From NCBI GenBank assembly GCA_013397865.1, contig VZTI01004555.1, positions 1,938,971-2,002,970 of the forward strand: 64,000 nt of DNA, read 5' to 3'. Of this stretch, positions 12,414-24,900 are shown piece after piece. The number at the start of each line of letters is the position of its first letter. The stretch's first letter is position 1. The notes beneath the pieces are model-generated. The model searched no databases. It had not been told where the DNA came from and saw only the letters and a list, made by a program, of their open reading frames with translations. This DNA comes from Struthidea cinerea (lineage: Eukaryota > Chordata > Aves > Passeriformes > Corcoracidae). The translations under genes and the position numbers were made by a program.

Positions 12414-15400
12414 CTGCAAAGAAACAGCTCATCAGTGTTTATTTCCCCACATAGGTGCAGCCCTTGATTCCCTGCTCCACCTGGCAGTTCACCTGTCAGG
12501 GTGATCAGACCTGATACAAGAAACCTTCTCTGCTTGCAAACCAGTAGTTAAACCTGGAGTAGGGAATTCTGAGTGCATCACAGTCTGACTTTACAGGGAA
12601 CCTGAGACCTCAGGTCAGACATTACTGAGATGAGGTGACCCCTATGGACAGCCACTGTCATGGGAAGGGTACCTGGTCTCTGAAATCTGCTTCAGCTGTC
12701 AGGCCTAAAGACATAATGAGTCTAAATCAAGGCACAAAACCAACATAGAAACCACAATATATAACCTGGAAGTCAGGAAACAGATTTGGCTCATATTTCT
12801 TCTTAAATGATCAAACCCTTGGTTGTCACCACCCAGAAATGCCAACTGGAATAGCAGGTGATTTCACGCTTCAAGACCATTTGTCATCGCCCCTTTGAAG
12901 GGAAGGGGAGGTGCACACTGCACCCTGTCCTGGCTGCTGTGTCTGGGCGTTTGGGCGGCAAATGCTGCTGCACTGAAATGGAAACCGGGTCACTCTATGA
13001 GAGAAAAGGACAGCACTGAGATGAAAAAAAGGAAATAAATAGCCCAGTTTCCTACTGGAACACTTCCTGTGCAAGCTACACTTAGACAAGGTCTTACCTT
13101 GAACCGTAATTACCCCACAGTGACACTGCCACTCGGGTACGTATTGGTGAGTTCCTGCTGCACTAACACTCCTGAGACACCAGGATGCTTAGAAAACGTG
13201 CAGCTGTCAAACACTTCACTTCTAGGCTAGGAGACAGGGATAGATACATGCCATTGACCAGGATTACTGTTCCTGTGAGTGAACTGCTAATGTGCAGTGC
13301 ACTGGCTGCCTGTTGGCCATGCAAGTGGCTGATGTGGATGAAAACACCATTGCTCAAAAGCTACAAGGAAATTTTCAGTCCACAGGACCCCTCCAGTGCA
13401 GATGTTTTCTGGGCACCTTCAAGTGCCTACAGTTGTTTGGCTCACTGTTAACTTCAGTGCACAGAATGGTATGAAAGAGCTATTTTCCTATGGAGAACAA
13501 GAATGAAAATTACTCATTCAGACCTTCCAGATCCATCTGCTGCTGCTGTTGCTGGACACAGACTCTTTGGTCACCATGAAGACCCTTGTCCTCCGCTGAC
13601 TTGAGGTCCTCAGGAGGCCAGCGCAGCTCTCCGCTCTCCACCTCCCCAGACTCGGTCGGCTCCACCACAATCGAAGGCAGTCTTTTGGACAGCTTGGGGT
13701 ACTTCTCACGTGAGTCTGGGAAGGCCTGGTGAGACATTTGGGGAATGTACATCAAAGCTTTGTGCAGGGATGTATATTCAGAGCAAGCAGAGTATGTCCT
13801 TTCTACATTTGACATGGACTCGCATGTCCATTAAAAAATCCTCTTCCAGCTGGTGCAGAACAACAGCCCTGCACAGGGAGGATTTCAATAGCAGCTGAAT
13901 CCAGCTCCTTGCCAGCCAAGCATGGTGCAGAAGGTGTGGTGCTGTAGGTCTCAGCACACTCCCCCCTGCACGTGCTGTCCCTTCCTGAGCAAAGAACCCA
14001 CTTTGCTTGCCGGTGTGCTGAGGAGATGATTGCCTTAACTTGTGTGATCTGACATGAGCAGTGAAAATGGAAACTTGGGAGACAAAATTTGTTATGCTGC
14101 CAAACACTCGTGTTTCAGTTCTGGTGGGGTTTTGGGACACAGAAGTCATTGCTGTAAGGCTAAGCTAAATGGCTGCTGCAGCCCTTCTGGCTGCTGGCTT
14201 TCTGCTCTGATATGATATTCATGTTTTCTTGCAGTGACAGTTTATTAAGAAGCCACCATTATGCAGAGATATTTTCTGCAATGTGAAACACTGTATTTTA
14301 TGATGCATTCATGCAAAACAGGTAGCCCCAGAGACCATCTTCACACAGAGGATGGTGCCAGCTATTTATTTTCATTTGTCACACTGAAGCTGCAGGTCAA
14401 ACACTACACAGTGGTTACAGATTGCAGCTGAACTAGGGCTTCTTAGTGAAGGATATTGTAATACGTAAAAGTGCTTTCCTGTTTTCAACATAGCTGGATC
14501 GTTTAAATCTCTCAGGGTACTTTGTTTTGAATAATTTTATTTCTGGTAATTTTTTTTTTTTTTTTTTGAGGAAAAATCATTCCAGCTCCTCCAGGACATT
14601 ACCATAAGAAACTCTGTTGCTGCTTCACTGAAAGCTTTTCTCCTGGATTCTCCAACTTCCATATACCTGCACTAACAAGCTACAAATCTCTCCATGCTAG
14701 CTGTGTTTTTATTTTTATTTTATTTCATCACGTTTCATTTCTAACAATAAAATCAAGGTGCATGTGCAGGGACTGAACCAGGACTTGAGAGCAAGAATGA
14801 TCCCAGTTTAACTTCAGATGCTGCCACAGGTTTGCTGTGTGGTGGCGGGAACCTCCCCACACATCTGCACCACGTTCACCCCTGAATCAGGGTCTCTGCT
14901 TGACCAAGCCCTGCTGGTTATGTGAGCCAGTCTCAGCACAGCTCCTGCTGTGAGCACGGGCAGAAACACACAGATATTCCCTAACCACCACAAAGGTGGG
15001 CACAACCCCCAGGACATTGACAGGGGTCTGGGCATGTCATAACTGAAAGTGTTTGCTCCGTGGCTTTTGAAACCTTCCTTCATCTCAGCAGCTGCACTCC
15101 CTAAGAGATGAGGGTTCAGCTGTCCCACTTGGCTCAGAGCTGGTGTGGGGAGGCGAGTGCTCAGGAAGGGCTGTGCATCTAGGAAGCAGCAGGCGCGTTT
15201 TTAACATTGCTGTGAGGCCAGTATCTGACTTCTGAAGACAGGGAAGGACAACAAACCTCATCCTCGCACCCTTGCTCCCCATGGTAGTGTCACAGGGATT
15301 CAGTACGTTTTGCAAATCTATACAAAGGTGAGAAACATTGCATATTGCTGTTAGTGTTATAAAATGAAACACAATTAGGAAAAAACTTATTTTGTGAGAA

Positions 15401-17613
15401 AGCCCCTTCAGTACAATCAGACCAAGTGAATCACTGAAGGCAAACCTTTCTGATGCCACCCTGAGCTGCACCCACAGTTTATAACTCATCCTGACCAAGC
15501 AATGCTGCTTATGCTGCCTATCAGAAAAGAGCCGCCCAACTTCCCATTACACAGCCTTCTCCTGAGCAGCTCATAATTTGGAAAGACATTTCTATGGCAG
15601 CTGTCTTGACTGGGAGGAATTTTTAAGAAGTGGCTGATACAATCCTGCTACTTGGAAACCAAATATGAGACAAGGTCTCCTTGGGCAGAACAGGTCCACA
15701 GACCCCTGAGCAGCAGTGCCCTCCTCTGCAGACCCATGGTGGAGCCCAGCTTCCTGAGCCTCACGGCTCAGCTGGCAGAAAATAGCCGTAAAATTGTGGG
15801 CAAACTGCTGTATTTTCTCCCATGGCTGCACAGGCAGGTGACAGTGACCTCTTCCCTGGCTACTGTGCAGCCTGCTGGGGTAGCAGAGGGCTGCATGACA
15901 GCCACCCCAGCCCCAAGCCTGCTGGCAATCCCTGGATGGGCGATGCAACGCAACAAAAATTCTGCTTTTTCATCTGCTTTCTGAAGCCCAAGGAAATGAC
16001 ACAGAGAGATCTAAAAATGTGCTGAGAGATGATTATTACAGCTGCAAGAAAATTTAGGAAAGGCACCTGTGTGGCCTCAGCTGTGACTATTTTTGTTTGT
16101 GTCCTTCTCATATTGTCTTTTCTCACACCAACCACATAATTTTTTTTTCCACAGAGCCCAGTATTTACCATGTCCCTCCAGGAATGAGTCAGGACTGGCA
16201 GGAAGCAGAGCTGCCTGTTGGGCCTTGCTGTGTTTTTCTGCAGAAGCTGGAGCGTGTGATGAGTGGGCAGGAGACTGCAGGAAGAGAAGGACCGGTCTCC
16301 TGGACAGAGTGCTTGGAAGTTGCTGGAAGGAACCTAGTTTTCCCACTGAGTCACTGAGTTTGTGCTACATCTCATCTCTGTTTGATTTTTTTTTTTTGCC
16401 TCAGGTGGCCATCACTACAACGTGGATGGTAGCACCTTCTCCCAGAGGGGAAAGGTAAAGGAGCTGGGGGAAAAACTCTGGAGCATATGATCAGAGACAC
16501 CATAGAACAGCCCTAAATACACAGGTGGAGTTGGGGCTGGGACACAGTTTGGGCAGCATACACTAACACTGAAAACCCAGAACTCGGGGAAGAAGAAGAG
16601 AGAGAATCTTGAAAATGTGCTCCTTGAGTGAGCAGCATCCATCCTGTGCAGTCTCTGAGGCATGGGAAAGCCCGTGGTATGCTCTCTAAATGCACAAAGC
16701 CTTTCATTACATGCACAAGTGACCCAAAAGGAATTTGCAAAATTTCTGACTTCCCTGGCTTCCAAATGCTTGATTTTCACCTGCAACAGGCTGCTCCTAG
16801 GATAGCTCTCTGAGTCTGCTTCCCATGTTACACACTGTGTTGAGAGGCAGCTCAGGTCCACCAGGACGCATTAGGTGGCTCGTCCCTGGTAGTGACACGG
16901 AGTCACGAGCACAACCACAGAGCGCAAACTGCGATGTGGGGGCTGCCACAAGGGGGGCTTGGGACATCGTGATCCCTCCTGCTGGAATGAGCACCACGGG
17001 TGGGTGTTTGAGTGGGTGTGTGGAACTGCCTGGGGACAGAAAATGCTCTTGCACCTGCCAGCAAATGGCCCTGACCAGTGGTGCTGCTATGATGCCACAG
17101 CCATTTCTGTGAATTACCCAATCAATCCAAATGGTCTCTGTTCTAAATAGGGAACTCCCTCTGAGCCTAAGGAAACTCAGTTCATTTCAAGGGTGGCTGT
17201 ATAAAAGCTTGGCACAGCACTGGCTGGATGTCTTCATCGCACAGTAGTTGCTCAGATCCGAACCCTTGGTGACAAACAGCATCCCTGCAGGAGCTGGGCA
17301 CTGCTGTCACTGTGCCCCGCAGACCTGGCATCCCACAAAACACTTCAGCCAAACCCTTAACTTTTAATAACAAAACCCAAGTAGGATCAAACACGTATTT
17401 CAGGGGTTGCTCTTCTGGCAGCAGCGCTCTGCAATTCAATGTCTACCCTAAGCACAGTTATTGGTTGCATTAAATCACTTTTGAGAAGCAACTCAGGACA
17501 CTTCTCAGTTCTGCTGAAGTTACCTGGCTTGAAGGGCCTCCTTCTTCCTCAGGAGTCTGGCTGAGCGCGAATTCCTCCATCACTGGTTCTCGGGTGTTCA
17601 TCACCTCTGTCAT
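12337..17613 (-). CDS. LBHD2: LBH-family protein (LBH domain-containing 2-like), three spliced coding exons
   Basis: CDS is the join of 17524-17613, 13524-13725 and 12337-12413 on the minus strand: 122 codons, every junction GT-AG and in phase. The product begins MTEVMNTREPVMEEF (compare LBH MTEVMMNT..MEE). It carries the LBH core at residues 45-70: RLPSIVVEPTE, then SGEVESGELRWPPED. A six-glutamine run follows at 88-93, then an acidic tail (about 98-122) ending TEENE. LBH proteins are small, acidic, largely disordered nuclear transcriptional co-regulators; LBH itself acts in limb, heart and Wnt-linked programmes. This copy differs from the highly conserved LBH in the segment before the core and in its longer C-terminus, so it is a paralogue. 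LBHD2 is my best symbol, not proven. LBHD1 is more distant. The family call is strong; function of this member is inferred only from the family. Confidence 0.88.
12414..13523 (-). other. intron between the last two coding exons
   Basis: 1,110 bp, GT-AG. Its donor is GAAG|GTCTGA at 13522-13523 and its acceptor is at 12414-12415. It is AT-moderate and no repeat or nested gene was recognised. If retained, translation stops at 13510-13512. Confidence 0.7.
13524..13725 (-). CDS. LBHD2: LBH-family gene, core-domain exon
   Basis: 202 nt: 67 codons plus the first base of a split codon. The acceptor CAG|GCC sits right after gtctcac on the minus strand, so the exon opens AFPDSREKYPKLSK, equivalent to IFPDPSDFDR..KLKD in LBH, and continues into RLPSIVVEPTE and the ESGELRWPPED core. 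LBH has an exon boundary at the same place in its sequence, which supports the acceptor although its polypyrimidine tract is weak. A (CAG/CAA)6 run encodes six glutamines just before MDLE and the donor. The reading frame continues unbroken upstream of the acceptor to 13815, but that part has no LBH similarity. Confidence 0.9.
13726..17523 (-). other. intron between first and second coding exons
   Basis: About 3.8 kb with donor CCAG|GTAACT at 17522-17523 and acceptor at 13726-13727. It holds an 18-base T tract (14550-14567) and, on the opposite (plus) strand, a splice-like block at 16405-16454 described under findings. No CR1 or LTR was recognised. Confidence 0.7.
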
Positions 17614-17614
17614 G
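17524..17614 (-). CDS. LBHD2: LBH-family gene, first coding exon (start codon at 17611-17613)
   Basis: The acceptor (tttgatattcacag on the minus strand) is followed by a single C and then ATG. Thirty codons run to the donor CAG|GTAACT: MTEVMNTREPVMEEF, then ALSQTPEEEGGPSSQ. This matches the LBH N-terminus (MTEVMMNT..MEE...LS) and ends at the same boundary, with a Gln codon in phase 0. When the upstream exon at 21811-21913 is joined, an in-frame TGA lies six bases before this ATG. That fixes the start and excludes an N-terminal extension like the longer LBH isoform. Confidence 0.87.
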
Positions 17615-20600
17615 CTGTGAATATCAAAACAGAATGGGACAGCTCAGCTCTGAGCTTTGGCCCCACAGCTAATTTAACAAAAGACATTGGCTTTTCATAT
17701 TGGTTAAAATAATTGTGTTACACTATCCTTCCTAAACAGTCCAAGTGCTTCCTTGGCCTCCGAGCCAACTGTTACTGTTGCATGTTGTGATGCTGAGCAC
17801 GGCATCGATCCCAGCTGCCCTGGAACAGCAGAGAGGACCCCCACAGTGTCCCAGAGTCATCAGCTGGAAATTGGAGTCCTCCAATGTTATCAGCAATCAG
17901 TTTATTACTGGTATATGAGCTCAGAAATTGCATCTGTTGACCAAAAGAAGTTACTAGTGGAAATATCAGCCTTGAATAAATTCTTACTCTGATTCTTCGT
18001 AATGTCTTCAATATTTGCTCTTCCAGATGTCTCTTCCATTTAGTAATGAGCCAGCACTTCTTTTTAAGCTGTTAATTCCAGACACACCAGCTGTATTGGT
18101 GTCTAAGGACCAGATTTTCAGTAGTCTTTACTTGCGTGAGTGTTCGGGAGGTGTTGAGTGGGACTTTCAAATGCATCAGGGACTGTTTGGCACCTCAACC
18201 TCATTTAAATCAGGGACTTAGGAACCTGAGCTGCTAATGTACCCAGTAAGCATCACCCTGTGCCATTTGGCACCCGAGGCACTCCAGTGCTGGCCCTGGA
18301 GATGGCCTGGTTCTGCCGGGCACTGCAGCACTCCGGAGCAGAGAGACGGAGCCGGCTGCAGCCCTCACTGCAGAGCTCAGCCCAGCCCGCGGCCGGGCAG
18401 CTGCACGTCTCTGGGGCGTTGGGATTTTCCTCACATCTGCCATTTATAGATACAGCATTCCACTGAAAAATCTGAGGATGCCTGAAATCTCCAGAATGCA
18501 TATTAAGAGTGTAGGAGCAAACAGAGCCTGACCCACTCTGAGCTGAAGGGGCCATTTTAAATGTTAATACATCAGCCCTGGAGAGATTTGGCACGGGGCT
18601 TTCACTCTCTTTAGCTGGCATTCACCAGGTAGTGCAGTTAGTGGCTGCTGGAGCCTCCTGCAGCACACAGAGTGTAGGCATCATCCATTAGGCTGCCCTG
18701 CCACCTGCCACAGCAAACACTCCTTTAGGCACGACTAAATGCTGCCATTAATTCTGGTCCTGCTGCACACACAAAAGCCTTCTTTGTAAAGGCTGCACCT
18801 ACTGAGAAATGCCAACTAAAACATCTTAAGGATAGCTTGTTTCAGGCTTACATTACCAATTACCCCACAGAACTACATTTTACAATATCTGCAATTACTA
18901 CGAAACCCTTCACAATTACTTTAATTAGCCGTAGCACGGAGCAGCATGATAGTGCAGAGACTTTCACTCCCACTGCATCATATTGAAGAAAAAGCATGGC
19001 AGAACCACGGGACACTTGAGTTCAGCTGTGGACCAGGATCCAAGCCTGTAGGCATCCCTCAGCTTAGAGAAAAGCCCTGAAGGGTCAGCCTTGGACCCAA
19101 CCAATACTAAATTAATTCACACGCTTCCTGTTATGTACACAGAACAGGAGAGCAGAACCAGGCTCTGAAACCCAGCAAAAGGCTGAACCAAACCCCCAAT
19201 CTGAGTTTACACAGCCTGAATCCTCAGAGAGCCATGGCACAGTAGAAGAGGGACAGATTCTGCCTGCTAGGAAAAGTGTTTTGAGCTCCCGGACCTTGCT
19301 TGGACCTGTGCCACTCCCCAGGGACAGTACAAACCACCTAATCAGTAAAATACGTAGATATTCTGGACACATGCTTTTATTCCTGCAGCATCCAGCAGGC
19401 CATACCACTGGGCACCTGTGGACAACAGCACTGAGGGAGTGGTGACCTGGAAATGGGAGACCCCTTCCAGCAGTGGTGACTGTGGGCCCTGCTCTGCCAG
19501 CTGTTCCTGCCACCTGAGACAGCACTAAAAGAATAGAGATGTGCCCCTGGACCAAAAGGAAAGTAGCACTCCCTCTGATATCTCCTCTCTCTGATCACCC
19601 CTGGTGCTCATTCCATTGTTGCCTTTTTTCCCCACTCTGGTCCCAGTCTCTTCCTCGTTCCCAGAGGGACCCTTTTCACCCCTCCTGCTGCCCCTCTGGG
19701 AATGACCACACTAGGCAATAGCAGGACCTTGCTCTCCCAGCCCAACTCTTTGGGAGAGTTGTTTTGCAGGGCTGTCACATCCTGCGTTAGCCAGACCCAG
19801 CTGCGAGCCTGGAGGAGCACTGGGCCCACCACTCTGAGCATGTCCAAGATGAACATCTTTCTTCTGCCATCCTTTTTGGGGTTCGGCGTCCCATGCCTGG
19901 ATTGCAGGGAAAAGGAAATGAGAACGTGTGTGTCTAGATGGAAATAATCTTGGAGGCTTTGTGTGGGGCTGGTATTTACGAAGTCTTGGTCTTGGCAACC
20001 ACAGATAAGCCATGCCCCACTGCTGTGTGTCCTGGGGGTGGGTCCCTGCTAGCCAGCAGCAGACTCCTGCAATCACTTACAGCTGGCTGGTTTATTTTAG
20101 CAGCCATTCAACACACAGCAAACATTTAAAATATTTCTCTGTCCTTGTTCCATGGGAAATTAGAGATATACATCCACACATGCACTGTCAAACATGTCAT
20201 ATGAGCTCCAAGATGTTAAGACCTCACGAAATTCTATTATTGAGCAATAATGGGCTCCGTGCTTCCCTAAGACCACATTATACCCTGCAGATTATTTGTA
20301 AATGACAAAGACAAATGATTTGGGCTAGAAAAATGGTGACAGTCCTGCCAGTGTTACAGCAGATGCCTCAGTGAATCGGCTCCCAAGCTGTTGAAGCCCA
20401 GGCCATTTCAGAAAATCTGTGCAACTTAAGGCTTTGATTGAATAGGATGGCAGAAGTGATTGTACTTGATGTGTTTCAGAATAGATAATGGGGCCATGCA
20501 ATTGGCAAAATAATTAGGCTTTAACTGGAATAGATTAATTATTCCCAGTCACCACTTCGAAAGAGTGAAGGAAAGCAGAAGAATCTATATGGACTGTGAA

Positions 20601-21826
20601 AGCAGTGATGTTTCTAACAAGCTTAACTAGGTCTTTAACACAAAAAATAACTAGATGTAAAATAATTGAGAATGCCACTGCAAATCAGCACTGAGACTTC
20701 AAAATCACCTGTAGGACATCACTGAGTTGTTTATAAAGCTATATAATCTGAACAACGGGCTTGCTGGTGCTGCTTAGGGCTTTTTAAACTGTGGTAAGAT
20801 TTATGTACAGGAGAACTTTTTACTTTTCAGACAGTGTTGATGAAAAATATTAAACCACTTTTAGTGTTGCTTTTATGAGATATACTGACATACAATAGAA
20901 AAGTGGCTGATACAAACAATTGTAAGAACTACAGCTCTTTAATTCAGTCTTGCATTCATTTTATGTATGGTAGATGCGGGTATCACCAATGACATACAGT
21001 AGCCATAGTGATGCAAAACAAGGCAATAAATAGCATTTACAAACAAAGGACAAATTCTGTTCTGGTGGATGAGTCATCTACTCTGAACCTTAAAATTCTC
21101 GTGTCAGTGAATTAAGAGATACATTACTTCCCCTAGGTTTAATTAAGCACAAATGTAACAATTGGGGGGGGGAAGCAAAATCTGCTCTTGCATTTCTGTG
21201 AGAAAACTACATTTAGAGAAGATTATCTTAAATGCAGTGCTGAAGTGCTACAGTTGCAGGACCACACTATGCTGATCTTTTTCCAGGGGCATGGAGCAAA
21301 AGCACAGATCACTTTCTGCTGCTCGTGATGGCACTAACAAGGTCAGTAACATACAGAGCAATATATAGCCTGACAAGTGCTAAACCACCTCCCATGAGAA
21401 AGGCCTCAGAAACAACGCATGCATTTTTATTTTAGGTTTTGAACCGAGGGCAAAACTGACCTGTGAAATTCATGGGGGAAAAACAGTATCTGAATGAAGA
21501 CCAGCTTCAGGACTCAAAAATGTGCAGCACTTATGGAAAATAGGCAGGTTGTGTGATGCAAGGAAGTATTTCCTTTAAGGACAGGGGCACAAACACATTT
21601 TATGGGACAAGCTGAGCCATGTTTAGGAAGAGCTGTTACCTGAAGCAAGGATCAGTCTGGGGGATTCTCAGACATGCACTGAACTGAGGCCTGATCCTGC
21701 TCTCACCTCCCCAGCCAGGACAGGCAGCAAAGGGGACACCGGGCCAGAGCATGAGGCTCCGTGGAGGATAAGCAGCAAGTACAGGGCAATGACAGAAGAG
21801 AGCACGTTACCTTCAATTACATCCAT
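17610..21826 (-). promoter_or_regulatory. six-codon uORF overlapping the main start codon
   Basis: Spans the splice junction: ATG at 21824-21826, codons M-D-V-I-E-A, stop TGA at 17610-17612. The stop overlaps the main ATG as ATGA. The uORF start context is CCCATGG (G at +4, C at -3). It exists only if the 21.8-kb exon is joined directly to 17614. Such overlaps can allow termination-reinitiation or dampen translation; that role is inference. Confidence 0.4.
17615..21810 (-). other. intron in the 5' UTR of the LBH-family gene
   Basis: About 4.2 kb if the 21.8-kb exon joins directly to the first coding exon. A moderately GC-rich patch at 18280-18420 could be an alternative promoter, but I see no clear exon in it. 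A nine-base G run lies at 21164-21172. No mobile element was recognised. Confidence 0.55.
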
Positions 21827-21913
21827 GGGCGTCACTTCCAAAAACTGTCCTTGCTGCAGGCGTCTGCGTCGCTGATGAAGTGTCGTGCAAACTCAGTCAA
21901 ATCCCGCAAGTGC
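21811..21913 (-). other. LBHD2: candidate non-coding 5' UTR exon with uORF
   Basis: 103 nt flanked on the minus strand by a strong acceptor (tgctttattgtctcttccag) and a donor, GAAG|GTAACG. No frame is open through the whole exon; one frame is open for 26 codons from the acceptor (HLRDLTEFARHFISDADA...) and stops at TGA. Near the 3' end an ATG (21824-21826) opens a short frame that crosses the junction to the first coding exon. Strand, position between the CpG island and the coding exons, and paired splice sites suggest a 5' UTR exon. It might instead be the last coding exon of another transcript using the 26-codon frame, but no partner exon was found. Confidence 0.5.
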
Positions 21914-24900
21914 CTGGAAGAGACAATAAAGCAGAGTCAGAGCTTGTGACCAAAGGGACAACGCTGGCAGGCACTGGTGTGAGAGAGTTCTGCCGAAAGC
22001 TTGCTGCAGAAACTTCCACTGTGAAGGTCTGTATCATTTCCTGTGTGAGACGGGATTTGATCTCGCTAAGGACCAAGCTCATAGAGCACCTTGTAAATTA
22101 CTGAGGCAATTAATGTACCAAAGCCACCTAAAGCTCTCAGCTGAAACACCTCACAATCCGACTCTTTGTGATGAACCTTATTCCTTTGTGTGAATTACAC
22201 AAGAACTGCTGAAAGTGGGACACTCTGAAATCCTCCCATACAGAAATTGTATTGATAGTTGGAAAATTGGAAAATAAAAATATATTCCCTTATTTGGTAG
22301 GATCAGTTTGTTTAGTGAGACACAATTCTACTGATCAAGACACAAAGAAGACAACATACGCTCGAGGAAGGATCCGTTAACATTGCATTACTGCACGGTT
22401 CTTCCGGAAGTCACAGGGGAAGTGATTTTTTGGAAGATCTACTCCAATTTGAAGGTAATACTTTGACTGGTACCAGGACAGGGAGCCTGCTGAGCAGAGG
22501 TGAGGATCCCACCATTTCAAAGTGTGAATTACTGATTTCTGATGACTTCTCTGTCAGAAAGCCTTAGCTGATGAGCCTCAGGAGTTACAGTGCATAAATA
22601 TAGTCAGCATCCAGGCCAGAGATGATTTTCTGAGAAATTTGTTTAGCCCTACAGCTTTCCAAATATATACTCATGCCAGCCACAGCTATTTCCTTGGATG
22701 GGAAAAAGGTGTTTTCAGTGAAGTGAATGGCACTAGTGTATATATTTTATATCCTCCAGTGGTTTGGAGTCCAGCCCAAATGATTAAACAAATCTACCTG
22801 CTCTGGAAGCTTTCCTACCAAGATTTATAACACTGGATTAACTGCACACTGATTTTATTCAGAAACAGTGACAGAGGAAAAACTGTGTATTGCATTCTGG
22901 AGTTTCTTCTCATGCCACAGGCCACACTTATTGAAAATTAGGGAAGCAGGAAATCACTTCTCCATCCCCAGGATTCAATTCAGAAGGTTTAATTCTTGTC
23001 TGGCAATTTTCCTTCCTAACCAATGACCGAACCAACTTCAGAGAGGCTAATGTTTTGTCCCTTAAAAATTCGTGACTAGACTCAATGCTTGTCTCTTATA
23101 AAAAAAGGGAGCATCTGATACCAATGCGATCCAATGCTCTGGGAAGAAGATTTTTATCCCATTACCCATTACAAAGCCGCTGTTATTAAACCTATGAAAA
23201 TTCAGCTCAAACTTGTCTACCTTCAATGTCTTCTTCAGAAAAGACTGGATTTAATAAGAACAATTATTACACTGAGTCACCCATCAATGAGAGACGAAAG
23301 GGTGTAAGAGATAAGGAACCAGGCACCACATGGTCACTGGCTGGAATCCAAGCCAGGCCACTTTCTATTTAGAGTTATCTTGAGATGACTGGTTAGTGGT
23401 ATACAAGGATCCACGCAGTACTGAATTAATTAAACCCACATCCATTGCTTTCCAGTCTCAGAAAAGGACTTCTGGGTGTAACTGACCCACGCCCAATCCC
23501 CTATCTGGTGTTTTGGGCAACTCTGTCCTATGGTGCATGCAGTGTTGGACAGGGGATGTCAGCCCCTGATGCTCAGCTACTTGAAACCTGTAATAAAAAA
23601 CAAAAATCACTTCAGGACTGCAGCACGGAAAATGTCCCTTCTCTCAGTACCACAGCCACATTTAAAACCAGAAAAACTTCTTTCCAGTCAGGACTGTTGT
23701 AGAGTTCAGTGTTTCCAGTGTATAGAACCAGAATGCATTTATGCTCTGAAGAGAAACTACTCACTTTACCTACCTAATAGGTGTGATTACCTTCTTTGGA
23801 TGACAACAGAGGAAAGGTAAACTAAACCCCTTCCTTCTGTGATACTGCTTCATCTTCTAAAAATAAGACACAGCTACTAAGACCACGCAAAGAGCTTTTA
23901 CTGCCCCGAAGCTGCAATGGAAACCATCTGGAAATCACCCAAGTAAAGCCTTTCTCTGGGTATCCCTTCTTGTTACTTTTTATTTTTACCCGCCTTTGCT
24001 GCTTTCCAGCCTGAAGCCCATTTGCTCAATGCACCCTCTTCCAACCCACCCATCTTCTGCTGCCAAAATAATTTGCCCTCCTTTGCCTCAGCTCGATAAC
24101 CAGCTTCTTCTCTGGCTGCAGCAGCACCAACACAGCTGTACTGTCACGACTAGGAGTCAAGTCAAGTCTCAAGTCTCAGAGACCAGTGGTACTGCCTGGC
24201 CAACCCTCATTTGAGCTTGCAGAGCCTGGCTACAGATCCCAGCAAAGAACAATTAATTTAGGGACTACTCCAATGAACTGGTCATGTCTTGCCTCTTTAG
24301 GAGCCATAGCATCAAGCAAGGAAATCCTAAGATTTCATGTTTTCACCAGTAAGACCAAGGAATGCTTCAGTGGTGGCCCCTTTGCCCAGACCAAGGGCCC
24401 TCAGCTCACACAAGGGAATGAACTTCCACCCGTGCTGGTGGCATGGGTCACAAGCCCAGGCACTGAAAGGTGCTCTCTGGGCTTCTCTCCCACTTTGGAA
24501 AGCATCTGGAACACACTGCATTTTTGGAGCTTCTCCAACCTGAGGACACAGCCTGTCCCAGTGGGGTGGTCTCACCACCCATGGGAGAACTAGTGCTGGA
24601 GCAGAAGCGGGATATTGGGCAGCAGTTCTGGTCAGCTGGGGTGCATGGGAAGCCCAGCCTGGCTGTCTCTCCTGAGTCTGCTCTCCATGTGGGGAGAGGA
24701 CTCCACCAGGCACAGCTGCAGAGGCCTCTCCTTGGGATAAATCCACTGTGAATTGCAAAGTAGATGTTTTTAAAGCAAGTGTGTTTTATCAGGCAAAACA
24801 GAAATAGGAACTGGCCATTAGGTTTCAATCCTAGCAGCCCACAGATCATCCACTTCATAAAGGAGCATATTTCAGAGGCTCCAAGCCCCAAGCTCTTCCC

